Part shown: piece after piece, positions 1 through 8,517 of the stretch
How positions within the stretch are numbered: the stretch's first letter is position 1
Layout of the letters: every line of letters starts with the position of its first letter
Source of the DNA: Pseudomonadota bacterium
Lineage (GTDB): Bacteria > Pseudomonadota > Gammaproteobacteria > Pseudomonadales > Azotimanducaceae
Assembly (NCBI GenBank): GCA_027624035.1
Contig: JAQBUI010000003.1
Coordinates: 1 to 64,000, forward strand
Reading direction: 5' to 3'
DNA: 64,000 nt
Made by a program: the position numbers and the translations under genes
The notes under the pieces: generated by a model
The model's database searches: none
Seen by the model: only the letters and a program-made list of their open reading frames with translations
What the model was told of the DNA's origin: nothing

Positions 1-233
1 AGGCGGCTCATGTCCCCGAGATATAGCGCCGCGTGGGACCATGTGGACTGCGTGAGGTACTTGACGGCGACGGAGAACCGCTGGTTGCCTTCCACCAGCA
101 GAATGTCTCCGGGCTGCAGGATGTCTTCCAGATGGGCCGGAGAACTGACTGCGAACGGCTCGTATTTCTTGACTCGTCGGGTCAGATAATCGATCAGCCA
201 TTGGCTCACCCGGCTCTTCAGCCAACCCCACAT
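1..233 (-). CDS. YebB/YiiX-like NlpC/P60-family hydrolase, N-terminal part (runs off window)
   Basis: The reading frame opens with ATG at 233, preceded by AGGAG about 8 bases upstream, and continues past base 1, so only about 77 residues are visible. The segment LQPGDILLVEGN followed by a serine-rich strand and WSHAALYLGD resembles the start of permuted papain-like (NlpC/P60 superfamily, YebB/YiiX type) proteins. In that family the first block precedes the catalytic Cys/His region, and here the SHA motif would supply the conserved His. Members are cell-envelope cysteine hydrolases or amidases of poorly known substrate. The family call rests on a short region, and the catalytic cysteine lies outside the window. 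Confidence 0.6.
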   Translation of the reverse strand, partial: MWGWLKSRVSQWLIDYLTRRVKKYEPFAVSSPAHLEDILQPGDILLVEGNQRFSVAVKYLTQSTWSHAALYLGDMSR

Positions 234-361
234 TGACGCTCTCCTGGCAGTCGTGTCACCGGCCTGTGGCATGTCGGATACTTTCCTGATTGACTTGATT
301 GATCGTTTGCCACGTCGGGGCTCTTGGTTGGTTGAGTGATGGTCAGCTATCTCGTGATGCT

Positions 362-559
362 TCAGGGTTGTCGCGTGGCGCCATTCGCAGGCTTTGCGAA
401 AAGCGCAAACGGGATCGCAAACGGCCCGGCGAGCAGGGCTGCAGCGATCCAGAATTTCAAATCCAGTCCGCGTTTCCTTGCGATGACGTGACAGGCTACG
501 ACACTGCAGGCCGTCACCAGGACAATGAAATAGATCAGCCTTGCCTCCCGCTCCGGCAA
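362..559 (-). CDS. possible small two-helix membrane protein
   Basis: This is a 65-residue frame that would start with TTG at 559. It has two hydrophobic stretches (about residues 8-25 and 35-53) separated by a basic ARKRG turn, a layout typical of small inner-membrane proteins. I recognise no family. No convincing Shine-Dalgarno sequence precedes the TTG, and the frame stays open upstream, so the start is uncertain. If it is not a gene, the 530 bases between 234 and 767 contain nothing I can identify except the palindrome at 729-744. Confidence 0.35.
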   Translation of the reverse strand: MPEREARLIYFIVLVTACSVVACHVIARKRGLDLKFWIAAALLAGPFAIPFALFAKPANGATRQP

Positions 560-728
560 CCAGGCCGGGTCAACTGTGTCACTAGGACGTCTGATTCTAT
601 AATGATGTGCGCCTCGAATGAACGGTGTGTTGCTTTGCGCCGTGCGCCCGGGCGGTCCTGCGGGTCGGTACAGATCCTGAAACAGTTTCTGAGCGGACCG
701 GCAGGACCTTGCGATGCCCTGACGAGAA

Positions 729-744
729 GGCTACGATCGTAGCC
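729..744. promoter_or_regulatory. perfect 16-bp palindrome upstream of the crotonase gene
   Basis: GGCTACGATCGTAGCC reads identically on both strands and ends 23 bases before the ATG of the enoyl-CoA hydratase gene. A perfect 16-bp dyad in this position could be an operator for a dimeric repressor (TetR-type regulators often control acyl-CoA genes) or a hairpin in the leader. No regulator gene is adjacent, so the binding partner is unknown. Confidence 0.35.
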
Positions 745-767
745 CCATTACCGAGAGAGCGATCACC

Positions 768-1544
768 ATGTCAGATTACGAAACCATTCTCTATGAGGTC
801 ACAGGCAACCGGGCGACCATTACGCTCAACCGTCCTGATAGTCTGAACGGCATCGTGAATCAACTGATGCGGGAACTCTACGACTGTCTGAATCGGGTCG
901 CCATGGATCAGGACGTTCGAGTCGTGTTGTTCACCGGCGCTGGCAAGGGGTTCTGCCCCGGCGTGGATCTGAAAGCGGCCACCAGTGGGAACAAACAGGA
1001 ACCGAATCGAAAGGAATACTTCCACATCACGACGCTGCTCCACGAAATGCCCAAGGTGACCGTCGCGGGCATCAATGGTGCCTGTGCGGGTGCGGGGTTT
1101 GGCTGGGCCTGCGCCTGTGATCTGCGCTATGCCACCGCGCGGGCAACATTTAATTCAGCATTTCTGGGGGTTGCGATCTCTGGCGACATGGGCGGCCCCT
1201 GGTTGTTGCCCCGGATCGTGGGTGCTGCCCGTGCCCGTGAACTGTTCTTTATGTCACAGAAGTTTGGTGCTGACGTCGCAGAGGAGATCGGCCTCGTGAA
1301 CAAGACCTTTCCCGACGAGACCTTCAGGGACGACGTGGACGCGATTGTCAATCGTCTGGCGAAGTCCGCGCCACTCGCGATCGGCGAGATGAAGAAGAAC
1401 TTCATCAATGCGGAGAACATGCCCCTGCGGGACTACATTGAAATCGAAACCGAGCGCCACAGCCGAACCGGGGCCAGTGCAGATACCCAGGAGGCTTTCC
1501 GCGCGTTTGTTGAGAAGCGGGATCCCGTGTTCCAGGGGCGTTAA
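768..1544 (+). CDS. enoyl-CoA hydratase/isomerase family protein (crotonase fold)
   Basis: A 258-residue cytoplasmic crotonase-superfamily protein of usual length. Both oxyanion-hole segments are visible: GAGKGFCPGVDL (about residues 56-68) and NGACAGAGFGWACACDLR (about 101-118). Family members hydrate or isomerise enoyl-CoA thioesters during fatty-acid or related catabolism. By motif alignment, the position of the first catalytic Glu of classical hydratases (Glu144 in rat mitochondrial enzyme) is a non-acidic residue in FLGVAISGD, while the second Glu is retained in ARARELFF. The reaction may therefore be isomerisation or another crotonase chemistry. It converges with the thiolase gene, with only 9 bases between the stops. 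The ATG at 768 follows a GAGAG ribosome site. Confidence 0.85.
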   Translation: MSDYETILYEVTGNRATITLNRPDSLNGIVNQLMRELYDCLNRVAMDQDVRVVLFTGAGKGFCPGVDLKAATSGNKQEPNRKEYFHITTLLHEMPKVTVAGINGACAGAGFGWACACDLRYATARATFNSAFLGVAISGDMGGPWLLPRIVGAARARELFFMSQKFGADVAEEIGLVNKTFPDETFRDDVDAIVNRLAKSAPLAIGEMKKNFINAENMPLRDYIEIETERHSRTGASADTQEAFRAFVEKRDPVFQGR

Positions 1545-1553
1545 GGGTTCCGG

Positions 1554-2753
1554 TCAGGCAGCTCGCTCAAATACCGCGGCGATCCCCTGGCCGCCGCCGA
1601 TACACATGGTTTCCAGTGCGTAGCGGCCCTCTCGACGTTGCAGTTCGTTGAGCAGGGTCGCCATGATGCGACCTCCGGTCGCGCCGATAGGATGTCCGAG
1701 TGAGATCCCTGAGCCGTTGACGTTCAGCTTGTCATCGTCATTCCAGCCCCAGCCCTTGATCACAGCAAGGACCTGGCAGGCAAAGGCCTCGTTCAGTTCC
1801 ACGAGGTCCATGTCGTTCCAGGAAAGGCCGGTGCGGGCAAACAGTTTGGCGACCGCAGGCACCGGGCCGATTCCCATGGTCGCGGGGTGACACCCGGCTG
1901 CGGCCCAGGATACGAACCAGGCGCTGGGTTCCAGGTTCAGTTCCTCCAGTAAATCTTCTGCAACCACGAGGCATGCTGCGGCAGCATCGTTCTGTTGGGA
2001 AGCGTTGCCGGCGGTGACGGTGCCGCCCGCCGTGATCGGTTTCAGCTTTCCAAGAGAATCCATCGACGTATCACCCCTGACGCCCTCGTCCCGGTCGAAT
2101 ACCAGAGGGTCACCCTTTCTTTGGGGAACGCTGATGGGGACCAGTTCATTGTCGAAGTTGCCGCTCTCCCAGGCGGCCTGGGCCCGCTGCTGGGAGCGCA
2201 TGGCGTAGGCATCTGCCTGCTCCCGGGTGATCTGGTACTCACGGGCGAGGTTCTCGGCGGTCTCAATCATTCCCGAGATCTGTCCAAACCGCGCTTCAGG
2301 TTGAGAGCGAACACGGCCCCGTTCCAGACGGTCGTGGAGTGTCACAGACCCGCTCCGGGCACCACCACGCATACTGGTGGTGTAGTACTCAACGTTGCTC
2401 ATGGATTCTGCGCCCCCGGCGATCACCACATCGGCGGCACCGGTCTGAATCATCATGGCGGCATTGGCCACGGCCTGCAGGCCACTGCCACAGCGGCGGT
2501 CCACCTGAGTGCCCGACACGGTAAGCGGAAGATCCGCCGCAAGGGCAGACCATCGTCCAATACAGGGGGCTTCACCGCTGGGGTAGCCCTGAGCGAAGCA
2601 GACCTCTTCGATGCGTTCCGGGTCGATGCCGGTACGGTCAAGCAATGCACGGATGGCCAGTGCACCCAGGTCCTCGGCGTTGAACGGCTGCAACGACCCC
2701 AGATATTTGCCGACCGGTGTGCGGAGCGGCGAAACGATGGCGGCTCTTCTCAT
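1554..2753 (-). CDS. acetyl-CoA C-acyltransferase (thiolase)
   Basis: A 399-residue thiolase, the usual length. The nucleophilic Cys lies in DRRCGSGLQAV (about residue 88), followed by GGAESMSN. The C-terminal half carries NEAFACQV, GHPIGATGGR with the catalytic His, and the second catalytic Cys in CIGGGQGIA. The enzyme either cleaves 3-ketoacyl-CoA to acetyl-CoA (beta-oxidation) or condenses two acetyl-CoA units, and sequence alone does not decide. ATG at 2753 has GAGGAAG 8 bases upstream. Its convergent neighbour is a crotonase, so the two may serve one acyl-CoA route although they are not co-transcribed. Confidence 0.93.
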   Translation of the reverse strand: MRRAAIVSPLRTPVGKYLGSLQPFNAEDLGALAIRALLDRTGIDPERIEEVCFAQGYPSGEAPCIGRWSALAADLPLTVSGTQVDRRCGSGLQAVANAAMMIQTGAADVVIAGGAESMSNVEYYTTSMRGGARSGSVTLHDRLERGRVRSQPEARFGQISGMIETAENLAREYQITREQADAYAMRSQQRAQAAWESGNFDNELVPISVPQRKGDPLVFDRDEGVRGDTSMDSLGKLKPITAGGTVTAGNASQQNDAAAACLVVAEDLLEELNLEPSAWFVSWAAAGCHPATMGIGPVPAVAKLFARTGLSWNDMDLVELNEAFACQVLAVIKGWGWNDDDKLNVNGSGISLGHPIGATGGRIMATLLNELQRREGRYALETMCIGGGQGIAAVFERAA

Positions 2754-2848
2754 GTCAGCTTCCTCATGGCAGATCCTTCATGTCTGAAACGGCGAATAAT
2801 AGCATCGTATTCGATAAGATGATGATTTGAGTCCACTCGAGCCATTTG

Positions 2849-4135
2849 ATGAAGAGCAAAATCTGCCTGTTGCTGGCTACCCTCATACTGGTCAATGCCT
2901 CCGCGGCTGGACGGTCCCCGGAGGATCGTGTCGTCAGGGTGCTCAAACGAACGCCGCTGATTGATGGACACAATGATCTGCCCTATCAATATCGCAGACG
3001 GGTGGCCAATCACGTCGACCAGCTTGACCTTGAGGGTAATCTTAAGCTGCTGGACCCGCCGACCCACACGGATATCCCGCGCCTTCGTGAGGGCATGGTG
3101 GGTGGACAATTCTGGTCCGTGTACGTACCGATTCGCAGCTATGGGGGCACACCGGAAGACGTGGCGCTGGTGGCCGAGCAGATCGATCTGGTCTACCGGA
3201 TGGTGGATCGTTACCCGGAAACATTTGAAATCGCCTATACCGCGGACGATGTCCGTCGAATTCATCGGCGCGGGCGAATCGCGTCCATGATTGGTATGGA
3301 AGGCGGTCACGCCATCAATAATTCCCTGGCCGTGTTGCGGCAAATGTTTCGTCTGGGCGCGCGCTATATGACGTTGACCCATGGCAAGAGTCTGCGCTGG
3401 GCGGACTCTGCAACCGGTGAAGCACGGCATGGCGGGCTGACGCCGTTCGGTGAGGAGGTGGTTCGTGAGATGAACCGGCTTGGGATGATGGTGGATCTGT
3501 CTCATGTGTCGCCGCAGACCATGACGGATGCCCTGGCGGTCAGTGAGGCACCGATCATCTTTTCTCATTCCAGTGCCTTCGGCGTCGTACCCCATGACCG
3601 TAACGTACCAGACGATGTGCTGCGGAGCGTCGCGGACAATGGTGGCGTGGTGATGGTGACGTTCTATCCCACGTATGTCTCGGAACAGCGGCGCCTGCAT
3701 TTCGTTCGGGCCGGGGAACTGACAGCGCAGTGGAATCAGGAAATGGGGGAGGAACAGGTAGCGGCCCGAATGGCCGAATGGTGGCAGGCCAATCCTGCTC
3801 CCAGCCCGACCCTTTCCCAGGTGGCCGACCATATAGACCACATCCGGGCGACGGCAGGTGTGTCGCACATTGGATTGGGTGGTGATTACGATGGGATGCC
3901 ACCGGGCCCGGTCGGGCTGGAAGACGTATCGACCTATCCGGCGCTGCTCGTGGAATTGCTGCGACGGGGGTATTCAGACAGGGAAATCGGGATGATCGCC
4001 GGCGGCAATGTGTTGCGGGTGATGGAGGCGGTCGAAGCCGTGGCCCGGAAACTGCAGCGCGAACGCCTGCCGTCCGACGCCCTGATTGATGAACTCGATG
4101 GCCCGGTCGGCCCGGAGCCCGGCCAGGGCGGCTGA
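2849..4135 (+). CDS. membrane dipeptidase, peptidase family M19 (exported)
   Basis: A 428-residue M19 (renal dipeptidase-like) zinc peptidase with an N-terminal signal peptide (hydrophobic core LLLATLILVNASAAG). Metal-site motifs are present in order: IDGHNDLP (His and Asp), GMEGGHAI (bridging Glu), MVDLSHVS and FSHSSAFG (His ligands), and GLGGDYDG near the C-terminus. M19 enzymes hydrolyse dipeptides, including D-amino-acid or dehydro-dipeptides, in the periplasm or at the outer surface. I place the start at ATG 2849; a TTG codon immediately precedes it. The next gene begins 14 bases after the stop, so they probably form an operon. Confidence 0.92.
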   Translation: MKSKICLLLATLILVNASAAGRSPEDRVVRVLKRTPLIDGHNDLPYQYRRRVANHVDQLDLEGNLKLLDPPTHTDIPRLREGMVGGQFWSVYVPIRSYGGTPEDVALVAEQIDLVYRMVDRYPETFEIAYTADDVRRIHRRGRIASMIGMEGGHAINNSLAVLRQMFRLGARYMTLTHGKSLRWADSATGEARHGGLTPFGEEVVREMNRLGMMVDLSHVSPQTMTDALAVSEAPIIFSHSSAFGVVPHDRNVPDDVLRSVADNGGVVMVTFYPTYVSEQRRLHFVRAGELTAQWNQEMGEEQVAARMAEWWQANPAPSPTLSQVADHIDHIRATAGVSHIGLGGDYDGMPPGPVGLEDVSTYPALLVELLRRGYSDREIGMIAGGNVLRVMEAVEAVARKLQRERLPSDALIDELDGPVGPEPGQGG

Positions 4136-4149
4136 AGGGTCGAAGGCGG

Positions 4150-5889
4150 ATGGATCTGCGCACCCGGGTGTTGTTCGTTACGCTGGTGCTGGCTGGCGCG
4201 TCGGTGTATCTGGTGCAGGGACTGGCCTGGTTCGGCGGAACGTCACTCGGGTCTGACTACACCTATTTTCTGCCCAAACTCCTGTATGGCTATTACTGGT
4301 TCCACGAGAACGGGCCATGGATATTGCCGTGGTTTGCGCCGGTGTGGTGTGGTGGAGTTCCGTACTTTGCCAGCCCCCAGGTCATGTACTACTCGCTGCC
4401 CCAACTGCTGACCCTGCTCGTGAACCCCCAGACCAGCGTGATGCTGACGTATCTCGTGTACGGTTTTGGCGGTGGCATCTCGATGTACTGGCTGCTGCGT
4501 CGGGGGTTTGGTGTCGGCAGCTGGCTGGCACTGCTGGGTGGGCTGCTGTTGCTGTTCAATGAGTTCTATCTGGCACGTATGCTGGTTGGCCATCTCACCT
4601 ACCACATGGTCCCGCTGATCCCGCTGATTGCACTGCTGGCCATCCTCGCGATCGATGCTGACAAGGGACGTCGCCTCTGGCTCACCCTGGCGAACGCGTT
4701 GCTGATTGCGGCGTTCGTCCAGGGAGGCGCCGCCAATTTCGTCATTCCGGCGATGTTGTCGGTAGGGGCAATCATCCTGTTGCATTCGATTCGACGCCCG
4801 GAGAACACGCTGACTCTGGTTTTGAACATTGGCCTCGCGGGGACGGTGGCCATAGCGCTGTCAGCCTCCAAGATTGTGGCTTCCTGGTCCTTCATGCGCT
4901 GGTTCCCACGCCCGGAACTGGACCTCGGGCTGTTCGACAGCCTGACCGAATCGGTGTTTGCGAGTTTTACGATGTTGTTCATGAATCCCTGGATTGCACT
5001 GGCCGAGCGTCCTGGCACCCACTACCTGATTCAGGGTCATGAACTGAGGTTCGGAATCTCGCTGGTGGCTCTGTTTTTGCTGTTGATCGGGTCCATTGCC
5101 CTGCCGTCGATCCTGCGTCGATGGCGATTTTCCCAGGGGCTGATGGCGATGGCTGTACTGCTGATAATGAGCCTGCCAGTGGTGCTCAGCGTGCGCCTGC
5201 CGGAGTGGCATGACGTGCTTAAATCCCTGCCCTATCTCAAGGACACCAGCCTTGCGCTGCGCTGGCTGGCGGTCGATATTCCGGTACTGATTGTAATCGC
5301 GACGACCCTGGCCGGACGGGTCTTGAACGGCAGGTGGGCGCTGGCATCAAGTGTATTGGGAGCGATGCTTCTGGTTGTTTCACACCTTGCCTTTGACCGG
5401 CCGTCTGACAGCTATTATTCAACGGTCGAGCTGAATGCGGCCTGGCAGCATGTCAACGATGGAGGCGCGGCTCCCGGGGTGTCCACAGTCGGCGAACGAC
5501 CGTCTACTCGCAGTCTGATCGGACTGGATGACGCATTGATCCGGGGTGAGACACCACTTTACTGCTATGAACCGATTTTCGGCTATCGCCTCGAAAAGTA
5601 CCCCAGAGGTCCGCTGCAACCCGGTAGTGTATTGCAGGCCACTGAGGGTGTCCTCAACATCAAGAAGGCTGCTTGTTATGTCTTTCCAGAGCAAAATGCG
5701 TGTGCACCCGGGGACCACTACCGGCAGGAGGAACTGGAGCAGGCGCGACGGTTTATCAGCCATCAGCCGGTATCGTTCGCCATGTCGGGTCTACAGCAGG
5801 CGGCCAACGTGCTGAGTCTCATTACCCTGATCCTGCTGCTCGTTTTGGTGATGCTGGTTCCGGCGCGATATCTGATGGGGCGTTGGTGA
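4150..5889 (+). CDS. polytopic membrane protein, GT-C/YfhO-like architecture
   Basis: A 579-residue integral membrane protein with roughly eleven to twelve hydrophobic helices, an early extracytoplasmic loop containing GSDYTYFLPKL, and a soluble periplasmic insertion near residues 425-545 before a final helix. An acidic residue in the first periplasmic loop followed by many helices is the plan of GT-C glycosyltransferases that use polyprenyl-phosphate sugars, but I do not see a diagnostic motif and the assignment is tentative. The insertion contains several cysteines that could form disulphides. It starts 14 bases after the dipeptidase gene (AAGGCGG before ATG 4150). Confidence 0.6.
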   Translation: MDLRTRVLFVTLVLAGASVYLVQGLAWFGGTSLGSDYTYFLPKLLYGYYWFHENGPWILPWFAPVWCGGVPYFASPQVMYYSLPQLLTLLVNPQTSVMLTYLVYGFGGGISMYWLLRRGFGVGSWLALLGGLLLLFNEFYLARMLVGHLTYHMVPLIPLIALLAILAIDADKGRRLWLTLANALLIAAFVQGGAANFVIPAMLSVGAIILLHSIRRPENTLTLVLNIGLAGTVAIALSASKIVASWSFMRWFPRPELDLGLFDSLTESVFASFTMLFMNPWIALAERPGTHYLIQGHELRFGISLVALFLLLIGSIALPSILRRWRFSQGLMAMAVLLIMSLPVVLSVRLPEWHDVLKSLPYLKDTSLALRWLAVDIPVLIVIATTLAGRVLNGRWALASSVLGAMLLVVSHLAFDRPSDSYYSTVELNAAWQHVNDGGAAPGVSTVGERPSTRSLIGLDDALIRGETPLYCYEPIFGYRLEKYPRGPLQPGSVLQATEGVLNIKKAACYVFPEQNACAPGDHYRQEELEQARRFISHQPVSFAMSGLQQAANVLSLITLILLLVLVMLVPARYLMGRW

Positions 5890-5959
5890 TAACGGGTCCG
5901 ACGAGTAAACCTCAGCCGAAGGCGGTATATTGACGTCATTTGGAAAAGGGACAGCAGTG

Positions 5960-7414
5960 ATGATTCAAAGACGTACTCTGGTGGCGTTCGTACTGGGGTC
6001 GGGTTTGCTGGTGGGCCATTCACTGGCCGGCGCCCATGAGGTCGATGGAGACGGCCCGCTCGAAAAACGATGGCTCGCGGGAGATCACCATGTACACAGT
6101 ATATTCAGCGTCGGCTGGGACCGGGAGAAGACTCCACCCGCGCCCATTTTAGGCGGCGACGCGATCTACCCCAGGGCGATGAACGCCCTGATGGGAAGGT
6201 ACCATGGGCTTTCGTGGATGGTCGGGACAGATCATGGCGGACCAAATCACGCCAGGATCAACCTGGAGCTGTCCTATCCCAAGCTCATCGAATCCCGGCA
6301 GGTGGTCCCCGATATCGTTCAATTCTATGGCATGGAACTGAATACGCCCGGTGGAGACCACAGCAGCCTGATCCTTCCCCACACCCATGACGAGGCGGAT
6401 GTCCTGCACGACCTGGAGTCCCGCTTCGACAAGAATGAGGCGTTTCCGGTGGACCCGGCGCGAGACGACGAGGCGCGAATGGTTGAGGCACTTGGGGTAA
6501 TGCGAGCGTTGCCCGCAAAGCCGGTGGTCATTGCCAACCACCCATCACGATCGGCGAAGGCCTACGGTGACTACGGGCTGTATCATCCGGCTGAGTTTCG
6601 TGCCTGGAACGACGCGGCACCGGAGGTCGCGGTCGGCATGGCAGCGGCGCCCGGTCATCAGGCCATCACGCTCAATCGCTACATTTCGGACGATAAAATG
6701 AAGGTGCGGGGCGGATACGGCAGGCATTCAACCCTGGGCGGGTTTGATCAGATGACTGCCCGGGTGGGCGGCTTTTGGGACTCCATGCTGGGAGAAGGCA
6801 GGCGCTGGTGGGTGACTGCCAATTCTGATTCCCATCGTCACTATACGGACGGCGGCATCGACTTCTGGCCCGGTGAATATTCCAAGACCTATGTGTTTGC
6901 GGAAAAAAGCTATGAATCCATTCTGGAGGCGCTACGGGGTGGCCACATCTTTGTCACCACGGGTGATCTTGTCAGCGAATTGTATCTGGAGGTCAGCGAA
7001 GGGGGCAGCGACGGCCGCAAAGCCGGAATTGGCGATGAGATCGAGGTGCAACGTGATGCCGTTGTGACGGTAACGATTCGGGTTCGGGACCCCGGCTCGC
7101 TCAATGCGGGGGGCCAGAATCCGGTGGTCAAGAGGGTGGATCTGATTGCAGGCGACATCCGGGGGCGGGTAGCGGACCCTGCCACCAATAGTAACGAGTC
7201 GGCTCGTGTGCTCACACGGTTTGCTGCGGCCGACTGGACACGGGATGGAGAGTTGCTCACCATGAAGACGACGCTTGCCGTCAACGGCGATCTGTATCTG
7301 AGAGTGCGGGGCACCAATACAGATCAGCTTGAGCCAGAACCGGACCCGCCGGCCGAAGACCCGTGGTCGGACCTGTGGTTCTACTCCAACCCGGTATTTG
7401 TCAGTGTGCCGTGA
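5960..7414 (+). CDS. exported PHP-domain metal-dependent phosphoesterase-like protein
   Basis: A 484-residue protein with a signal peptide ending near GHSLAGAHE. The metal-binding PHP pattern is clear: GDHHVHSIFS, GTDHGG, GMELNTPGGDHS, IANHPSR and NSDSHRHYTD, which together supply the His/Asp/Glu ligands of a trinuclear site. PHP enzymes hydrolyse phosphoesters; exported homologues have no settled substrate. The C-terminal 120 residues look like a beta-sandwich. I choose ATG 5960 because AGGGACA precedes it and the signal peptide begins there. A further in-frame TTG at 5930 lacks such support. It lies 70 bases after the membrane-protein gene and may be co-transcribed. Confidence 0.85.
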   Translation: MIQRRTLVAFVLGSGLLVGHSLAGAHEVDGDGPLEKRWLAGDHHVHSIFSVGWDREKTPPAPILGGDAIYPRAMNALMGRYHGLSWMVGTDHGGPNHARINLELSYPKLIESRQVVPDIVQFYGMELNTPGGDHSSLILPHTHDEADVLHDLESRFDKNEAFPVDPARDDEARMVEALGVMRALPAKPVVIANHPSRSAKAYGDYGLYHPAEFRAWNDAAPEVAVGMAAAPGHQAITLNRYISDDKMKVRGGYGRHSTLGGFDQMTARVGGFWDSMLGEGRRWWVTANSDSHRHYTDGGIDFWPGEYSKTYVFAEKSYESILEALRGGHIFVTTGDLVSELYLEVSEGGSDGRKAGIGDEIEVQRDAVVTVTIRVRDPGSLNAGGQNPVVKRVDLIAGDIRGRVADPATNSNESARVLTRFAAADWTRDGELLTMKTTLAVNGDLYLRVRGTNTDQLEPEPDPPAEDPWSDLWFYSNPVFVSVP

Positions 7415-7459
7415 GAGGGCAAAGCCCACCCGCGGCACACCGAACCTGGCAGCAGATCA

Positions 7460-8257
7460 TCAGAGCTGTTCTGTCACCTTCTTCATCGCGGCCCCAAGTT
7501 CTGACAACTGCTGACGCAGGATGAAGCGGTCCCAGCCGAGGCAGAAGTGGCGGACGCCGAGGTCGATATACCGCTTGGCCTGCTCAACGCTACCGATCTC
7601 GATGCGCGGGGCAATGCCGTATTCCAATGATTTTTTGATCACCTTTTCTTCGAAGGGGCGGATCTCCTTGGTCTGCATGAGCGTCGGTTCGCCCCGTGAG
7701 AATCCGAAATCAGCCGGCCCCCACTGGGTCATGTCGACGCCCTTCTCCCTGGCCCGCTCCAGGATGGCATCAATGTTTTCCACCGCGATGTCCTTCTCGA
7801 ACATGATGCAGAAGACCACTGATTCCAGGTCCTTCAGGTAAGCCGTGGTGTCGTAGCTGTTCAGCGCCGGCCGGCGCAGTTTGACGCCCACGTGGCCGCG
7901 CACATCGGGCGTGTCCGGACGGATGATGCGGTGCGCCTCGTCGACGTCTTCGGGGGTACGGATGTCAGTGAACAAAACGGCCTTGAAGCCCGCGCCGAGT
8001 GCGGCCTGGGTCCAGAACCCCTGACCGTCCTGATCCGGTTTGATCATCAGTGGCAGATTGCCACACTGGGCGGAACGCGCCAGATTGTACAGCATGGGAA
8101 AGTCGAAGGCGGAATACTCTGCCGTGAACTCACCATAGTCAAAAAAACCGGTGTCACCAATGAGTTCCGGTACGTCCGGGTCTACCAGCATGAAGTGGGT
8201 GCCCACTGTGGGTTTGTCTTCGTCCAGCAGTTTGCGGAACGTGTTCTGCATGATCAT
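7460..8257 (-). CDS. HpcH/HpaI aldolase/citrate lyase family protein
   Basis: A 265-residue protein of class II pyruvate-aldolase type (HpcH/HpaI). It shows a TIM-barrel pattern with the acidic metal-ligand region FCIMFEKDIAVENIDAI and WGPADFGFSRG, where family members bind the divalent metal and the 2-keto acid. Relatives cleave 2-keto-3-deoxy or 4-hydroxy-2-oxo acids to pyruvate plus an aldehyde. Two Met codons (8257, 8251) can serve as start. The gene is divergent from the FAH-family gene across 260 bases in which I see no defined element. The two families often act in sequence on ring-cleavage products, so shared substrates are plausible. Confidence 0.85.
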   Translation of the reverse strand: MIMQNTFRKLLDEDKPTVGTHFMLVDPDVPELIGDTGFFDYGEFTAEYSAFDFPMLYNLARSAQCGNLPLMIKPDQDGQGFWTQAALGAGFKAVLFTDIRTPEDVDEAHRIIRPDTPDVRGHVGVKLRRPALNSYDTTAYLKDLESVVFCIMFEKDIAVENIDAILERAREKGVDMTQWGPADFGFSRGEPTLMQTKEIRPFEEKVIKKSLEYGIAPRIEIGSVEQAKRYIDLGVRHFCLGWDRFILRQQLSELGAAMKKVTEQL

Positions 8258-8517
8258 GGTTAGGGCTCTCGGTCTTATCGATGGGGCGTGAAGGATAAGC
8301 TACTTCCGCCGCCAATCTCAATGCTGTGTGCCGGTCCAGTACATATGAGACGAGTCAGGCAGTTCGTCGATGCCGAAGGTACTATGTCTATGGACCTGCT
8401 CATGCTGGCGAAACATTCCCACGGGTCTTGCGCCCGGCCGTCTGTTCGGTGCAGTCTGCATCTGACTGTGACCGGTTGTGGTCAGATTGGTCACTCAATC
8501 GACTAGACGGAGCCTCA

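Noticed and set aside
299-742. 147-codon plus-strand frame near the left end
   Set aside because: Composition and reading frame look like a shadow; no ribosome site, no domain, and it overlaps the palindrome region upstream of the crotonase.
2750-3868. Long open frame opposite the M19 dipeptidase
   Set aside because: It runs antisense through a clear zinc peptidase with no family features of its own; similar antisense frames at 39952-41226 and 53647-54852 are rejected for the same reason.
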